In this document: piece by piece, positions 8,782-17,417 of the stretch
How the letters are laid out: each line of letters starts with the position of its first letter
Position numbering within the stretch: position 1 is the stretch's first letter
Assembly: GCA_022510545.1 (NCBI GenBank)
Contig: JAFLTG010000028.1
Coordinates: 1-33,397, forward strand
DNA length: 33,397 bases
Reading direction: 5' to 3'
DNA from: Lachnospiraceae bacterium
GTDB taxonomy: Bacteria > Bacillota > Clostridia > Lachnospirales > Lachnospiraceae
Translations under genes and position numbers: made by a program
Notes under the pieces: model-generated
Database searches by the model: none
Told to the model about the DNA's origin: nothing
Seen by the model: the letters and a program-made list of their open reading frames with translations, nothing else

Positions 8782-10176
8782 ATGAGAGAAAAGTATGAAT
8801 CATTAGCGCTTGCGGATTTAAAGGAAATCGCGAAACTTAGAGGCATCAAGGGAACCTCTACGATGAAAAAAGCGGATTTGGTAGAGGCGATGCTGCGTGA
8901 AGACGAAAAAGATAAGTCGGAGGGCAAAGAGGTAGCGGTTAAATCGGTAGTGCCAAAGAAAGCGGAAAAAGTAGAAAAATCGGAAAAAACAGAAAAAGTC
9001 GAAGCAACGACTTCAGGAAGTGAAGAGGAAAAGTTCCCGGCAGAGCTTGACAGCGGAATAATGGCGCATGGAATTCTCGAGGTTATGAGTGACGGCTTTG
9101 GATTTATACGCTGTGAAAACTATCTTCCCGGAGAAAATGACGTCTATGTATCACCAAGCCAGATAAGGAGATTCGGACTCAAGACCGGTGATATTCTGGA
9201 AGGCAATACCAGAGTGAAAACGCAGGGTGAGAAATTCAGCGCACTTTTGTACGTAAAAACGATAAATGGTTATTCTCCCGAAGTGGCAATGGAAAGAGCC
9301 AATTTTGAAGATCTTACTCCGATTTTCCCGGACGAGCGTCTGAAGCTTGAAGTACCGGGTTCTTCGGTTGCAATGCGTATTATGGATCTTATGAGTCCGG
9401 TGGGAAAAGGACAGAGAGGAATGATTGTATCACCTCCTAAAGCCGGTAAGACAACTTTATTAAAAGAAGTTGCAAAGTCAATTACCAGGAATACACCGGA
9501 GGCGCATCTTATTATTCTTTTGATAGATGAACGTCCCGAGGAGGTTACCGATATCAAGGAAGCTATAGAAGGACCTAATGTAGAGGTTATCTATTCGACT
9601 TTTGATGAACTTCCGGAGCATCATAAAAGGGTATCCGAGATGGTAATTGAGAGAGGTAAACGTCTTGTTGAGCATAAAAAAGATGTTGTGATTCTCTTAG
9701 ACAGTATTACAAGGCTTACAAGAGCATATAACCTTACGGTTCCGCCCAGTGGACGTACCTTATCAGGTGGTCTGGACCCCGCAGCTCTCCATATGCCTAA
9801 GCGCTTCTTTGGTGCAGCTAGAAATATGCGCGAGGGAGGCAGCCTGACTATTCTTGCAACGGCGCTTGTGGAGACCGGAAGTAAGATGGATGACGTAGTA
9901 TATGAGGAATTCAAGGGTACCGGTAACATGGAAATGGTACTGGACCGCAAGCTTTCAGAAAAGAGAGTGTTTCCGGCGATTGATATTCCCAAATCAGGAA
10001 CCAGAAGAGAAGATCTGCTTCTGACTCAGGAGGAACTTGAGGCTATCAATATAATGAGAAAAGCCTTAAACGGCTTAAAACCCGAAGAAGCGGTAGACAA
10101 GATTCTGGATATGTTTGCCAGAACCAGAAACAATAATGAATTTGTAAATATGGTGAAAAAGATAAAATTCATTTAA
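8782..10176 (+). CDS. rho: Transcription termination factor Rho
   Basis: Hexameric RNA-dependent ATPase/helicase that terminates transcription; 464 residues. An N-terminal Rho_N/SAP-like helical domain (1-40) is followed by a Lys/Glu/Ser-rich, low-complexity stretch (about 41-85) and the cold-shock-like RNA-binding domain (HGILEVMSDGFGFIR, about 96-110). The ATPase core has the P-loop RGMIVSPPKAGKTTL (about 212-226), Walker B VVILLDSITRLTRAYN, and the Q/R-loop region SGGLDPAALHMPKRFFGAARN. All expected catalytic motifs are present. The charged linker before the RNA-binding domain is longer than in E. coli Rho, which is common in Gram-positive bacteria. It is followed by rpmE with its own promoter, the order also known from Bacillus. 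Confidence 0.97.
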   Translation: MREKYESLALADLKEIAKLRGIKGTSTMKKADLVEAMLREDEKDKSEGKEVAVKSVVPKKAEKVEKSEKTEKVEATTSGSEEEKFPAELDSGIMAHGILEVMSDGFGFIRCENYLPGENDVYVSPSQIRRFGLKTGDILEGNTRVKTQGEKFSALLYVKTINGYSPEVAMERANFEDLTPIFPDERLKLEVPGSSVAMRIMDLMSPVGKGQRGMIVSPPKAGKTTLLKEVAKSITRNTPEAHLIILLIDERPEEVTDIKEAIEGPNVEVIYSTFDELPEHHKRVSEMVIERGKRLVEHKKDVVILLDSITRLTRAYNLTVPPSGRTLSGGLDPAALHMPKRFFGAARNMREGGSLTILATALVETGSKMDDVVYEEFKGTGNMEMVLDRKLSEKRVFPAIDIPKSGTRREDLLLTQEELEAINIMRKALNGLKPEEAVDKILDMFARTRNNNEFVNMVKKIKFI

Positions 10177-10183
10177 AAAATGC

Positions 10184-10212
10184 TTGCATAAGCAAAATTC
10201 CTATGCTACAAT
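10184..10212 (+). promoter_or_regulatory. Promoter of the rpmE-DUF1385-prmC-prfA run
   Basis: TTGCAT (10184-10189), a 17-base spacer and TACAAT (10207-10212) with TG at the extended -10 position (10204-10205). It starts 8 bases after the rho stop codon and gives an rpmE leader of about 85 bases. Confidence 0.7.
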
Positions 10213-10303
10213 ATATAAGCTGTTGATATTGGCAGCAGTTAATACAAAGAGAATTTTAGATGGCGTAAAACGTCGTAAAATATAGGAAAGGGAGTACGAT
10301 AAA

Positions 10304-10510
10304 ATGAGAGAAGGAATTCATCCTGAATATCATCAGGCAACAGTAACATGTAACTGCGGTAACACATTTACGACAGGTTCTACCAAACCTGAAATCCATG
10401 TGGAAGTTTGTTCCAAGTGCCATTCATTCTACACTGGTCAGCAGAAAGCAGCTCAGGCCAGAGGACGTATTGATAAGTTCAATAAGAAATATGGTGTGGA
10501 AAGCAAATAG
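10304..10510 (+). CDS. rpmE: 50S ribosomal protein L31 (zinc-binding type)
   Basis: A 68-residue L31 of the large ribosomal subunit. Cys16, Cys18, Cys36 and Cys39 (CNC and CSKC) form the zinc ribbon of the C+ form, which is the form replaced by the zinc-free paralogue under zinc limitation in other bacteria. The start has a strong GGAAAGGGAG site (10285-10294). The stop codon lies in the loop of a small hairpin, and a second hairpin follows, before the DUF1385 gene. Confidence 0.95.
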   Translation: MREGIHPEYHQATVTCNCGNTFTTGSTKPEIHVEVCSKCHSFYTGQQKAAQARGRIDKFNKKYGVESK

Positions 10511-10550
10511 TTTGCTTAAAAAGGTTGGGACGAATGTCTCAACCTTATTT
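10501..10550 (+). terminator. Tandem hairpins after rpmE (attenuator-like)
   Basis: First, AAGCAAA (10501-10507) pairs with TTTGCTT (10511-10517) around the rpmE stop codon. Second, AAGGTTGGGAC (10521-10531) pairs with GTCTCAACCTT (10536-10546), an 11-bp stem with one G-U pair and a 4-base loop, followed by ATTTAAAT rather than a pure T run. It probably lowers read-through from rpmE into DUF1385-prmC-prfA. Confidence 0.5.
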
Positions 10551-10590
10551 AAATATAGCTATTACTTTGAACTCGTCGGAGGCAGATAAA

Positions 10591-11640
10591 TTGAAGAATA
10601 GACATAATCAATACTCCGGAATCGGAGGGCAGGCTGTTCTTGAAGGTATTATGATGAAAAATAAAGAGCAGTATGCCATTGCGGTCCGCAAACCGGACGG
10701 GGAGATAGAGGTGGATGTTGATACTTATCATAGTATCATACATGATAGTCCTCTGCTTAACGTACCTTTTATAAGAGGAATCTTTAATTTTATTGATTCC
10801 CTTATTCTGGGAATGAAGAGCCTTAACTTTTCATCTACTTTCTATGAAGATGCGGATGCAAAAGAAACAGCGGCGGACAGAGCTTTTAATAAGATATTTA
10901 AAGATAAGGCGGAGAATGTTTTTATGGGGATAGTGACAGTGATTTCTATCATACTGGCAGTAGCCCTTTTTATGGTTCTGCCGTATTTTCTGACCTCGCT
11001 TTTGCAAAATTATGTTAGAAATGCTTCTTTGTTGGCCATATTGGAAGGTGTCATCCGTATTTTGATTTTTGTGTTATATGTAGTCGGAATTTCGTTAATG
11101 AAAGATATACAAAGAGTATATATGTATCACGGAGCGGAACATAAGTGCATAAACTGCATTGAAAAGGGACGTCCGCTTACAGTCAGAAATGTTATGAGAA
11201 GTTCCAAACAGCATAAAAGATGCGGAACAAGTTTCTTATTATTTGTAATGTTGGTGAGTATAGTTTTGTTTTTCTTTATAAGAGTGGAGAATCCGGCTTA
11301 CAGAGTATTGCTGCGTATTGCATTGATACCGGTTATTGCGGGGATTTCCTATGAGATTATAAGACTCGCCGGAAGGAGTAACAATATATTAGTAAGGATT
11401 ATTTCTGCGCCGGGATTGTGGCTTCAGAGGCTTACGACCAAAGAGCCGGATGCGGATATGGTAGAGGTTGCCATTGCGGCGGTTGAGGCTGTATTTGACT
11501 GGAAAGGATATATTTACGATACATTCGGCTATGAGATAGATGATGAATGGATGGCACAGGAAGCGAAGGATGAAGAAGAGGTAGACGAAGAAGCAGACGA
11601 CGAGAATGTACAAGAAAGACAAACACAGGCTGAGATTTGA
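10591..11640 (+). CDS. DUF1385 family membrane protein
   Basis: A 349-residue protein of the DUF1385 (YqhQ-like) family; the molecular function is not established. Landmarks are GIGGQAVLEGIMMK near the start, YHGAEHKCINCIEKG and HKRCGTSFLLFV. At least three to four hydrophobic segments are visible (about 120-145, 155-175, 215-235 and 245-260 in this numbering), and the C-terminal tail is very acidic. A TTG at 10591 was taken as the start: GGAGG (10578-10582) lies 8 bases before it and the conserved family sequence begins a few residues later. The earlier in-frame TTG at 10525 falls inside the rpmE hairpin and has no ribosome site. It lies between rpmE and prmC, with 3 bases to prmC. Conserved His/Cys residues hint at a metal site, which is inference. 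Confidence 0.85.
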   Translation: MKNRHNQYSGIGGQAVLEGIMMKNKEQYAIAVRKPDGEIEVDVDTYHSIIHDSPLLNVPFIRGIFNFIDSLILGMKSLNFSSTFYEDADAKETAADRAFNKIFKDKAENVFMGIVTVISIILAVALFMVLPYFLTSLLQNYVRNASLLAILEGVIRILIFVLYVVGISLMKDIQRVYMYHGAEHKCINCIEKGRPLTVRNVMRSSKQHKRCGTSFLLFVMLVSIVLFFFIRVENPAYRVLLRIALIPVIAGISYEIIRLAGRSNNILVRIISAPGLWLQRLTTKEPDADMVEVAIAAVEAVFDWKGYIYDTFGYEIDDEWMAQEAKDEEEVDEEADDENVQERQTQAEI

Positions 11641-11643
11641 TAT

Positions 11644-12576
11644 ATGGATTGGAAATATAAACAGGTATACGAATGGGGTGCGGACTGCCTTAAAAAGGCC
11701 GGAATCCGGGAAGCCGAGCTGGATGCACGGCTCCTGCTAGAGTATGTGTGTAAGACCGACAGGAATACGCTGCTTGCGCATAGTGATAGGGAAGTATCTA
11801 AAGAAGAGTATGAAAGTTATGTAAACCATATTTCCCAAAGGGAGAAACATATTCCGCTTCAGCATATTACAGGTATTCAGGAATTTATGGGGCTGGAATT
11901 TGAAGTCAATGCAAATGTGCTGATTCCAAGGCAGGATACGGAAATACTGGTAGAAGAAGTAATGCGGCATCTGCATGACGGTATGCGGATTTTGGATATG
12001 TGTACCGGTTCAGGTTGTATTCTGCTTAGTCTGTTGTATTATTCAAATGACTGTGCGGGACTTGGCATCGATGTCTCCAAGGCAGCACTGGATGTGGCGA
12101 TGCGCAATGCAGAGAAGTTAGAATCCGTTAAAAGCGGGATAAATGTTGATTTCTTGCAGAGTGATCTGTTTGATAAACTTGGAAACATTAAGTTGAGTTA
12201 TAAAGATAAACCGGTGATTGGTGAAAACTTGGAGAATATAGATGATTTTAAATTTGAAATTATTGTTTCAAATCCACCCTATATAAAAAGCTCTGTAATC
12301 AAAACTTTGATGCCGGAAGTCAGGGATTATGAACCAATATCCGCACTGGATGGCAGGGAAGATGGACTGTACTTTTACCGTGAGATAATCAAAGAAGCGG
12401 GAAAATATCTTGCAGGCGGCGGAAAACTTTTTTTTGAAATAGGTTTTGACCAGGGAGCTGACGTAAAGAATATGATGGAAGCTGCAGGATATAAGCAGGT
12501 TGAAATAATAAAAGATTATGCAGGACTTGACAGGGTTGTGTATGGAAGCCTGCTCACAGAAAGGCATGGAGAATAA
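11644..12576 (+). CDS. prmC: Peptide chain release factor N5-glutamine methyltransferase
   Basis: Methylates the Gln of the GGQ motif in release factors, using S-adenosylmethionine. Of its 310 residues, the N-terminal helical domain covers about 1-85 (with the PLQHITG segment), followed by [14 protein letters not shown], the SAM-binding loop [13 protein letters not shown] and the catalytic NPPY in [11 protein letters not shown]. The usual motif I Asp-x-Gly is Asp-Met-Cys-Thr-Gly here, which is common in Firmicutes. A stretch of about 25 residues before NPPY ([20 protein letters not shown]) seems to be a small insertion. The gene starts 3 bases after DUF1385 and ends 1 base before prfA, its substrate's gene, so translational coupling is likely. 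Confidence 0.95.
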   Translation: MDWKYKQVYEWGADCLKKAGIREAELDARLLLEYVCKTDRNTLLAHSDREVSKEEYESYVNHISQREKHIPLQHITGIQEFMGLEFEVNANVLIPRQDTEILVEEVMRHLHDGMRILDMCTGSGCILLSLLYYSNDCAGLGIDVSKAALDVAMRNAEKLESVKSGINVDFLQSDLFDKLGNIKLSYKDKPVIGENLENIDDFKFEIIVSNPPYIKSSVIKTLMPEVRDYEPISALDGREDGLYFYREIIKEAGKYLAGGGKLFFEIGFDQGADVKNMMEAAGYKQVEIIKDYAGLDRVVYGSLLTERHGE

Positions 12577-12577
12577 G

Positions 12578-13651
12578 ATGTTTGATAAATTAGAAGATCT
12601 TCTTAGAAAATTTGAAGAAATAATGAATGAACTCAGTGAGCCTTCGGTAGCAAATGATCAGGAACGCTTTCGCGCCTTGATGAAAGAACAGAGTGACCTA
12701 ACCCCGATCGTGGAGGCTTATAAGGAATATAAGAAATGTAATCAGGATATTGAAGACAGTCTTGCTATGTTAGAGAGTGAATCTGACGATGAAATGCGGG
12801 AAATGTTAAAAGAGGAACTTTCCGTATCCAAAAAAAGAGTTGAGGAGTTAGAGCATGAGTTAAAACTTCTGCTTTTGCCTAAGGATCCGAATGATGACAA
12901 GAACGTAATAGTAGAGATACGTGCCGGTGCGGGCGGTGACGAGGCTGCACTTTTTGCGGCGGAAATATACCGTATGTATGTTCACTATTCCGAGGGCAGA
13001 CGCTGGAAAGTAGAGACTATGGAAGTTGAAGAAATCGGAATAGGAGGAATGAAGAGCGTTACCTTCATGGTAACGGGACAGGGTGCTTATTCCGTACTGA
13101 AATACGAAAGCGGTGTGCATCGTGTGCAGCGTGTTCCGGAAACCGAATCCGGAGGACGTATTCATACCTCTACAATCACTGTGGCAGTTATGCCTGAAGC
13201 GGAAGAGGTAGATGTGGAAATTGATGAAAAGGATATCCGAATCGACGTAATGAGAGCTTCCGGAAACGGTGGGCAGTGCGTCAATACAACCGACTCGGCT
13301 GTACGACTGACACATTACCCTACAGGTATAGTGGTTTACAGCCAGACCGAGAAATCCCAGCTCCAGAATAAGGCCAAGGCGTTTGCGTTATTACGTGCAA
13401 AATTATACGATATTGAGCAACAAAAAGCCCATGATGCGGAAGCTGAACTACGCAAAAGCCAGATTGGTACCGGTGATCGTTCTGAGAAGATAAGAACCTA
13501 TAACTTCCCGCAGGGACGTGTGACGGATCATAGAATCAACCTGACTATCTATAAGCTGGATAAGGTTATGAACGGTGATATTCAGGAGATACTGGATGCC
13601 TGTATATCAGCGGATCAGACGGCAAAACTGGTGAAGATGGGTGAGAATTGA
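12578..13651 (+). CDS. prfA: Peptide chain release factor 1
   Basis: RF1 recognises UAA and UAG stop codons; 357 residues from the ATG at 12578. This start was chosen because [15 protein letters not shown] matches the family N-terminus and GGAG (12568-12571) is suitably placed; the frame is open upstream only because it runs through the end of prmC. The stop-codon recognition P-x-T is Pro187-Glu-Thr189 (usually PAT), and the catalytic GGQ is 231-233, followed by the conserved [14 protein letters not shown]-x-T rather than SPF distinguishes it from RF2. No convincing terminator follows within 100 bases, but the next gene has its own promoter. Confidence 0.97.
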   Translation: MFDKLEDLLRKFEEIMNELSEPSVANDQERFRALMKEQSDLTPIVEAYKEYKKCNQDIEDSLAMLESESDDEMREMLKEELSVSKKRVEELEHELKLLLLPKDPNDDKNVIVEIRAGAGGDEAALFAAEIYRMYVHYSEGRRWKVETMEVEEIGIGGMKSVTFMVTGQGAYSVLKYESGVHRVQRVPETESGGRIHTSTITVAVMPEAEEVDVEIDEKDIRIDVMRASGNGGQCVNTTDSAVRLTHYPTGIVVYSQTEKSQLQNKAKAFALLRAKLYDIEQQKAHDAEAELRKSQIGTGDRSEKIRTYNFPQGRVTDHRINLTIYKLDKVMNGDIQEILDACISADQTAKLVKMGEN

Positions 13652-13675
13652 GATTATTAAAATTTGTTGAACTTA

Positions 13676-13704
13676 TTGACAATATCTCAGAAAACTGATA
13701 GATT
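13676..13704 (+). promoter_or_regulatory. Promoter of the lipoprotein gene
   Basis: Perfect TTGACA (13676-13681), a 17-base spacer and TAGATT (13699-13704) with TG at the extended -10 position (13696-13697). It lies 48 bases before the start codon. Confidence 0.7.
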
Positions 13705-13752
13705 TATATACTGGATAATTTATTTTAATTAATTAAAACACAGGGAGGAAAA

Positions 13753-14427
13753 ATGAAAATGAAAAAATTATCTATAATAGCAGCAGTTGTACTTACTGTT
13801 GGATTGCTTGGAGGATGCGGAAGCAAGTTTGATGCAGCTGCTTATACTAAGGCATTACTTGACAATTCCTATAAGAATGATTCAACAGATTTTGTGGCTT
13901 TGAAGATTGGTACAGCAGAGGAAGCAGCAGATCTTTATGAGCAGGGACTTGATGCAGAGACTGATGCAATGCTTGCACAATCAGGCAATGCTATATCAGA
14001 TGAGCAGGCAGCAGAGTTCAGAAATGTATTTGCAGACATTCTGGCAGGCGCCAGATATACCGTCGGTGAAGCAGAAAAACAGGATGACAATTCCTATGTA
14101 GTAACAATTACCTATGAGCAGATGCAGATATTTGGACCTGTAATGGAAAAATATATACCGGAAGTTGAAGATCTGGGAAATACATGGGCAGAAGCATATG
14201 CAGCAGGTGAAGAGATTCCTTCAGATGAGGAAATGGTAGCAGCAGTTATTGACTTAATGAAAGACTATTTTGTAGAAACCCTTCAGAATGTAACATATGC
14301 TGACCCTCAAACAACTACAATTAGAATTGAACTTAAGGATAATGTGTATGGACCTAACCAGACTGATCTTATGAATCTGGAGGCATCATTGTTTGATGTA
14401 TCAGCTATGAGCGCTGCATTACAGTAA
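13753..14427 (+). CDS. Putative lipoprotein of unknown function
   Basis: A 224-residue protein with a lipoprotein signal: two Met/Lys codons, a hydrophobic core and the lipobox LLGGC with Cys22. The mature part is acidic and rich in Ala and Glu, predicted mostly helical with short beta strands (for example YTVGEAEKQDDNSYVVTITYEQ). It resembles small extracytoplasmic DUF5105-like lipoproteins, but this is a weak recognition and no function is claimed. The gene stands alone, with its own promoter, a GGGAGG ribosome site and a strong terminator. Alanine is coded largely by GCA and GCT, a more uniform use than in neighbouring genes, which may reflect high expression. Confidence 0.75.
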   Translation: MKMKKLSIIAAVVLTVGLLGGCGSKFDAAAYTKALLDNSYKNDSTDFVALKIGTAEEAADLYEQGLDAETDAMLAQSGNAISDEQAAEFRNVFADILAGARYTVGEAEKQDDNSYVVTITYEQMQIFGPVMEKYIPEVEDLGNTWAEAYAAGEEIPSDEEMVAAVIDLMKDYFVETLQNVTYADPQTTTIRIELKDNVYGPNQTDLMNLEASLFDVSAMSAALQ

Positions 14428-14475
14428 TATCGGGATGTTCGATATTTAGGTAATATTTATATTGTATAGAAAATT

Positions 14476-14503
14476 GCGCAGACCCTATGGTCTGCGCTTT
14501 TTT
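14476..14503 (+). terminator. Intrinsic terminator after the lipoprotein gene
   Basis: GCGCAGACC (14476-14484), loop CTAT, GGTCTGCGC (14489-14497), then TTTTTT. A 9-bp perfect G+C-rich stem makes this a textbook terminator. Its T run abuts the -35 element of the next promoter. Confidence 0.92.
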
Positions 14504-14504
14504 G

Positions 14505-14533
14505 TTGTCTGCTGCTTTGTTATATGCTATAAT
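14505..14533 (+). promoter_or_regulatory. Promoter of the DUF4143-type ATPase gene
   Basis: TTGTCT (14505-14510), a 17-base spacer and a perfect TATAAT (14528-14533) with TG at the extended -10 position. It begins immediately after the preceding terminator's T run. Confidence 0.65.
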
Positions 14534-14565
14534 CAAGATTGGTTTAATGAAGGAGTAGTGGTATT

Positions 14566-15852
14566 ATGTTGGAAAGAAAGATATCAAAATACCTTGATGA
14601 GTGGAAGGTAAAAAAGAAAAAGAAGGCTTTGCTTGTAACTGGAGCAAGTCAGACCGGAAAGACTTTCAGCATACGTAAGTTCGGAAAAGAGAACTATGAG
14701 GTTTTTATAGAAATTAATTTTGCTGAGGATAAAGCGGCAGCGGATGTTTTTGCCAATGTTTCGGTTGCATATGCCCTTATAGACAATCTTACAGCATATA
14801 AGGAAACAAGCCTTAAACCGGGCAAGACCCTTATTTTTCTGGACGAAATCCAGGCCTGCCCTAAGGCAAGGGAGGCTGTGCGTCTTTTGGTAAAAGATGG
14901 AAGATATGATTGTATTGAAGCCGGTTTTATAGAAGAGGTTTTTGATTATGAGGAAAAGTATTCCATGCGTCCGTTGGATTTGGAGGAATTCATGTATGCG
15001 AATGGAATTAAAAGTGATGCCATAGAGTATGTTCGGGACTGCTATGAGCAGAAGTGGGTCGTAAGTGGAAGCGCTCATGAAATGCTCAAGCGAATTTTTG
15101 GATACTATGTTGTGGTAGGAGGGATGCCTGAGGCAGTTCAGCTATTTGTCGATACACATGACATGGGAAAAGTAACCGGGGTACATAAGCGGATTTTAAA
15201 GCAATACAGACAGGATATTGAAAAGGCAGGAAATATATCTAATATAGATAAAACCAAAATGAATAAAATTCTGGATTTTGTGCCTGTAGAGTTAAATAAA
15301 ACGAATAAACGTTTTTTATTGGCAGATATTAAGAAGAGCGCGAGGATGGAGCGTTATGAAAGCAGCTTAAATAAACTGGAGGGCTTAGGTATGACGCTGC
15401 CCTGCTATTATGTAAGCAGCCCCAGATCACCGTTAGGAGATAACGAAAAAAGGAATTTATTCAAATTATATTTGGCGGATTCCGGTCTTTTGTGTGCTAT
15501 GTCTGCCGAAAATACGCAGCTTGGCATCATGCAGGGGAAACTTGAGCCGGAGATGGAAAGCATAATACAAAACGCATTTGCACAGACTCTTACTGCAAAC
15601 GGTTTTGTGCTCAGGTATATTAATGATAAGAATAAGGGTGAAGTGGATTTTCTTGTTCAGAAAGATGAAGATGTAATCCCCATAGAAATTAAAGCCGGAG
15701 ATACATATAAATCACATGCGGCACTTGATCTGATAATGGAGCAAAAAGAGCCGGAGCTTAAAAAAGGCTTTATATTCTGTGACAGAAATGTTGAAAAAGA
15801 AGGAAATATTTTTTATCTGCCCTGGTATATGATTATGTTTTTACAGGATTAA
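14566..15852 (+). CDS. AAA_14/DUF4143-type ATP-binding protein
   Basis: A 428-residue member of the widespread AAA_14 plus DUF4143 family; members are abundant in gut Clostridia and their biological role is unclear. Walker A is GASQTGKTFSIRKF (about 26-39) and Walker B is LIFLDEIQACPKA (about 87-99). DUF4143 occupies the C-terminal half, with VVVGGMPEAVQ, FLADIKKSAR, LYLADSGLL and the nuclease-like end VDFLVQKDEDVIPIEIKAG (Asp, Glu and IEIK spacing like a PD-(D/E)xK fold; this is inference). An oddity is that the usual sensor-type ASGSLLG after Walker B reads EAGFIEE here, and the segment to PLDLEEF is short, so ATPase function may be altered. GAAGGAG precedes the ATG. The M18 aminopeptidase starts 29 bases downstream. 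Confidence 0.85.
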   Translation: MLERKISKYLDEWKVKKKKKALLVTGASQTGKTFSIRKFGKENYEVFIEINFAEDKAAADVFANVSVAYALIDNLTAYKETSLKPGKTLIFLDEIQACPKAREAVRLLVKDGRYDCIEAGFIEEVFDYEEKYSMRPLDLEEFMYANGIKSDAIEYVRDCYEQKWVVSGSAHEMLKRIFGYYVVVGGMPEAVQLFVDTHDMGKVTGVHKRILKQYRQDIEKAGNISNIDKTKMNKILDFVPVELNKTNKRFLLADIKKSARMERYESSLNKLEGLGMTLPCYYVSSPRSPLGDNEKRNLFKLYLADSGLLCAMSAENTQLGIMQGKLEPEMESIIQNAFAQTLTANGFVLRYINDKNKGEVDFLVQKDEDVIPIEIKAGDTYKSHAALDLIMEQKEPELKKGFIFCDRNVEKEGNIFYLPWYMIMFLQD

Positions 15853-15881
15853 ACAGCTTTGAATAACGCAGAGGTGTTACA

Positions 15882-17180
15882 GTGGAAAATAAGGATGATA
15901 TTTTTATGAATAATATGATGCAGCTAAAGGAACTGTTTAACTTCATTGATGGAAGTCCAACCTGTTTTCATGCGATGGCAAATCTGGAAAAAATGCTTGA
16001 AGATGAAGGTTTTGTCAGGCTGGATGAGAAAGATATATGGGAAATTGAAAATGAAGGGAAATATTATGTTAACCGAAATGGTTCATCGATAATCGCCTTT
16101 GTTATGCCGGCTCAAAAGCCAGCAGGCTTTCATATGGTGGCAGCGCATAGCGATTCACCCTGCTTTAAGCTCAAAGAAGCGCCGGAAATAGTAGTAGATG
16201 ACGTTTATCTTAAGCTGAATGTGGAGAAATATGGCGGAATGATTCTTTCAACGTGGCTGGATAGACCGTTATCCATAGCAGGCAGGGTTATAATAAAAAG
16301 TAATAACTCTTTGGAAAGCCGTCCGGTTAATTTGGACCGGGATGCCGCAATCATACCCAATCTCGCAATTCATATGAACAGGGATATGAACAAGGGGATA
16401 GAATACAATCCACAGGTTGATATGCTGCCGCTTATAGGGGAAGCAGGGTCAAAGAAAGAGTTTTTAGAGCTTATAGCAAAGGAGGCGGCCGTATCGGCAG
16501 AAGATATTTTAGGCTCCGACCTCTTTTTATATAACAGGGATAAATGCCGTTTGATTGGAATAGACGATGCGTTTATCGCGGGTCCGAGACTGGATGATCT
16601 GGAATGTGCTTTTGCGGGAATGACCGCATTGGTCAATGAAAAACCTGAGAATTACATCAATATATGTGCAATATTTGATAATGAGGAAGTAGGAAGCAGA
16701 ACCAGACAGGGAGCGGATTCTACCTTTTTAAAAGATGTACTTGTAAGAATATGTACCAAACTGGGTATGGATGAAGAGGGTTATAGGCGTATGCTGGCAG
16801 ACAGTTTTCTGATTTCTGCCGACAATGCACATGCCTTGCATCCAAATCACCAGGAGAAAGCAGATTTAACCAATAAGCCTGTGTTAAATGGAGGAATAGT
16901 CATCAAGTACCATGGCAGTCAACGTTATGCTACCGATGCATATTCAGCGGCATATATGAAAGATATCTGTAAGCGGGCGGGAGTGCCGTATCAGTCCTAT
17001 GCCAATCGTTCGGATATTGCGGGGGGAAGCACCCTTGGAAATATTCTGGTATCTCAGGTATCGGTAGATATGGTGGATATCGGTTTGCCGCAGCTTGCCA
17101 TGCATTCTGCTATGGAAACGGCAGGGGTTAAGGATGTTGATTATCTGATAGATGCATTTAGAACTTTTTATATAGGGTGA
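15882..17180 (+). CDS. M18 family aminopeptidase
   Basis: Dinuclear-zinc cytosolic aminopeptidase, 432 residues, normal for M18 (aspartyl aminopeptidase-like; it removes N-terminal residues from peptides). Motifs are MVAAHSDSPCFKLK (His89 and Asp91), DNEEVGSRTRQGADS (the acid/metal Glu pair), ISADNAHALHPNH and the C-terminal GGSTLGNI with a following metal His in LAMHSAMET. GTG at 15882 is taken as the start because GAGGTG lies 5 bases upstream; an ATG at 15907 is an alternative. The substrate preference (acidic or hydrophobic N-terminus) cannot be told. No clear terminator is seen, only T-rich runs (17246-17278) ahead of the csoR promoter. Confidence 0.95.
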   Translation: MENKDDIFMNNMMQLKELFNFIDGSPTCFHAMANLEKMLEDEGFVRLDEKDIWEIENEGKYYVNRNGSSIIAFVMPAQKPAGFHMVAAHSDSPCFKLKEAPEIVVDDVYLKLNVEKYGGMILSTWLDRPLSIAGRVIIKSNNSLESRPVNLDRDAAIIPNLAIHMNRDMNKGIEYNPQVDMLPLIGEAGSKKEFLELIAKEAAVSAEDILGSDLFLYNRDKCRLIGIDDAFIAGPRLDDLECAFAGMTALVNEKPENYINICAIFDNEEVGSRTRQGADSTFLKDVLVRICTKLGMDEEGYRRMLADSFLISADNAHALHPNHQEKADLTNKPVLNGGIVIKYHGSQRYATDAYSAAYMKDICKRAGVPYQSYANRSDIAGGSTLGNILVSQVSVDMVDIGLPQLAMHSAMETAGVKDVDYLIDAFRTFYIG

Positions 17181-17279
17181 AAAGTTGATGCAATGTAAAT
17201 ATTTCCGCTGAAAGATACACTTCATAAAATCCGGTTGAGGCGTTTTTAGAAGTTTTTTTGGGGGGAAATATTTTTTTGC

Positions 17280-17309
17280 TTGACAGTATACCCCATAGGG
17301 GTATATACT
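17280..17309 (+). promoter_or_regulatory. Promoter of the csoR-copA unit
   Basis: Perfect TTGACA (17280-17285), an 18-base spacer and TATACT (17304-17309). The first CsoR-type operator fills the spacer and overlaps the -10, so repressor binding would block RNA polymerase directly. Confidence 0.8.
17287..17305 (+). promoter_or_regulatory. CsoR-type copper operator 1
   Basis: TATACCCCATAGGGGTATA is a perfect 8-bp-arm palindrome with a 3-base centre, the TAxxCCCC/GGGGxxTA pattern known for CsoR operators. It sits inside the promoter that drives csoR. Confidence 0.88.
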
Positions 17310-17321
17310 AAATGTTGCAGA

Positions 17322-17340
17322 TATACCCCCGTGAGGTATA
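17322..17340 (+). promoter_or_regulatory. CsoR-type copper operator 2
   Basis: TATACCCCCGTGAGGTATA has the same 19-bp layout as operator 1 with one broken pair. The two sites are offset by 35 bp, about 3.3 helical turns, and site 2 lies just downstream of the predicted transcription start. Confidence 0.75.
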
Positions 17341-17417
17341 TGAGAGGCTTCTGCAAACAAGGAAAGTATATTTAAGATGATTATTTCAAAACATAACAAG
17401 TGTATAAAGAGGTATAT

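Noticed and set aside
12518-12577. prfA extending upstream into prmC
   Set aside because: The extra 20 residues are prmC codons read in another frame; the RF1 family begins at the ATG at 12578 behind GGAG.
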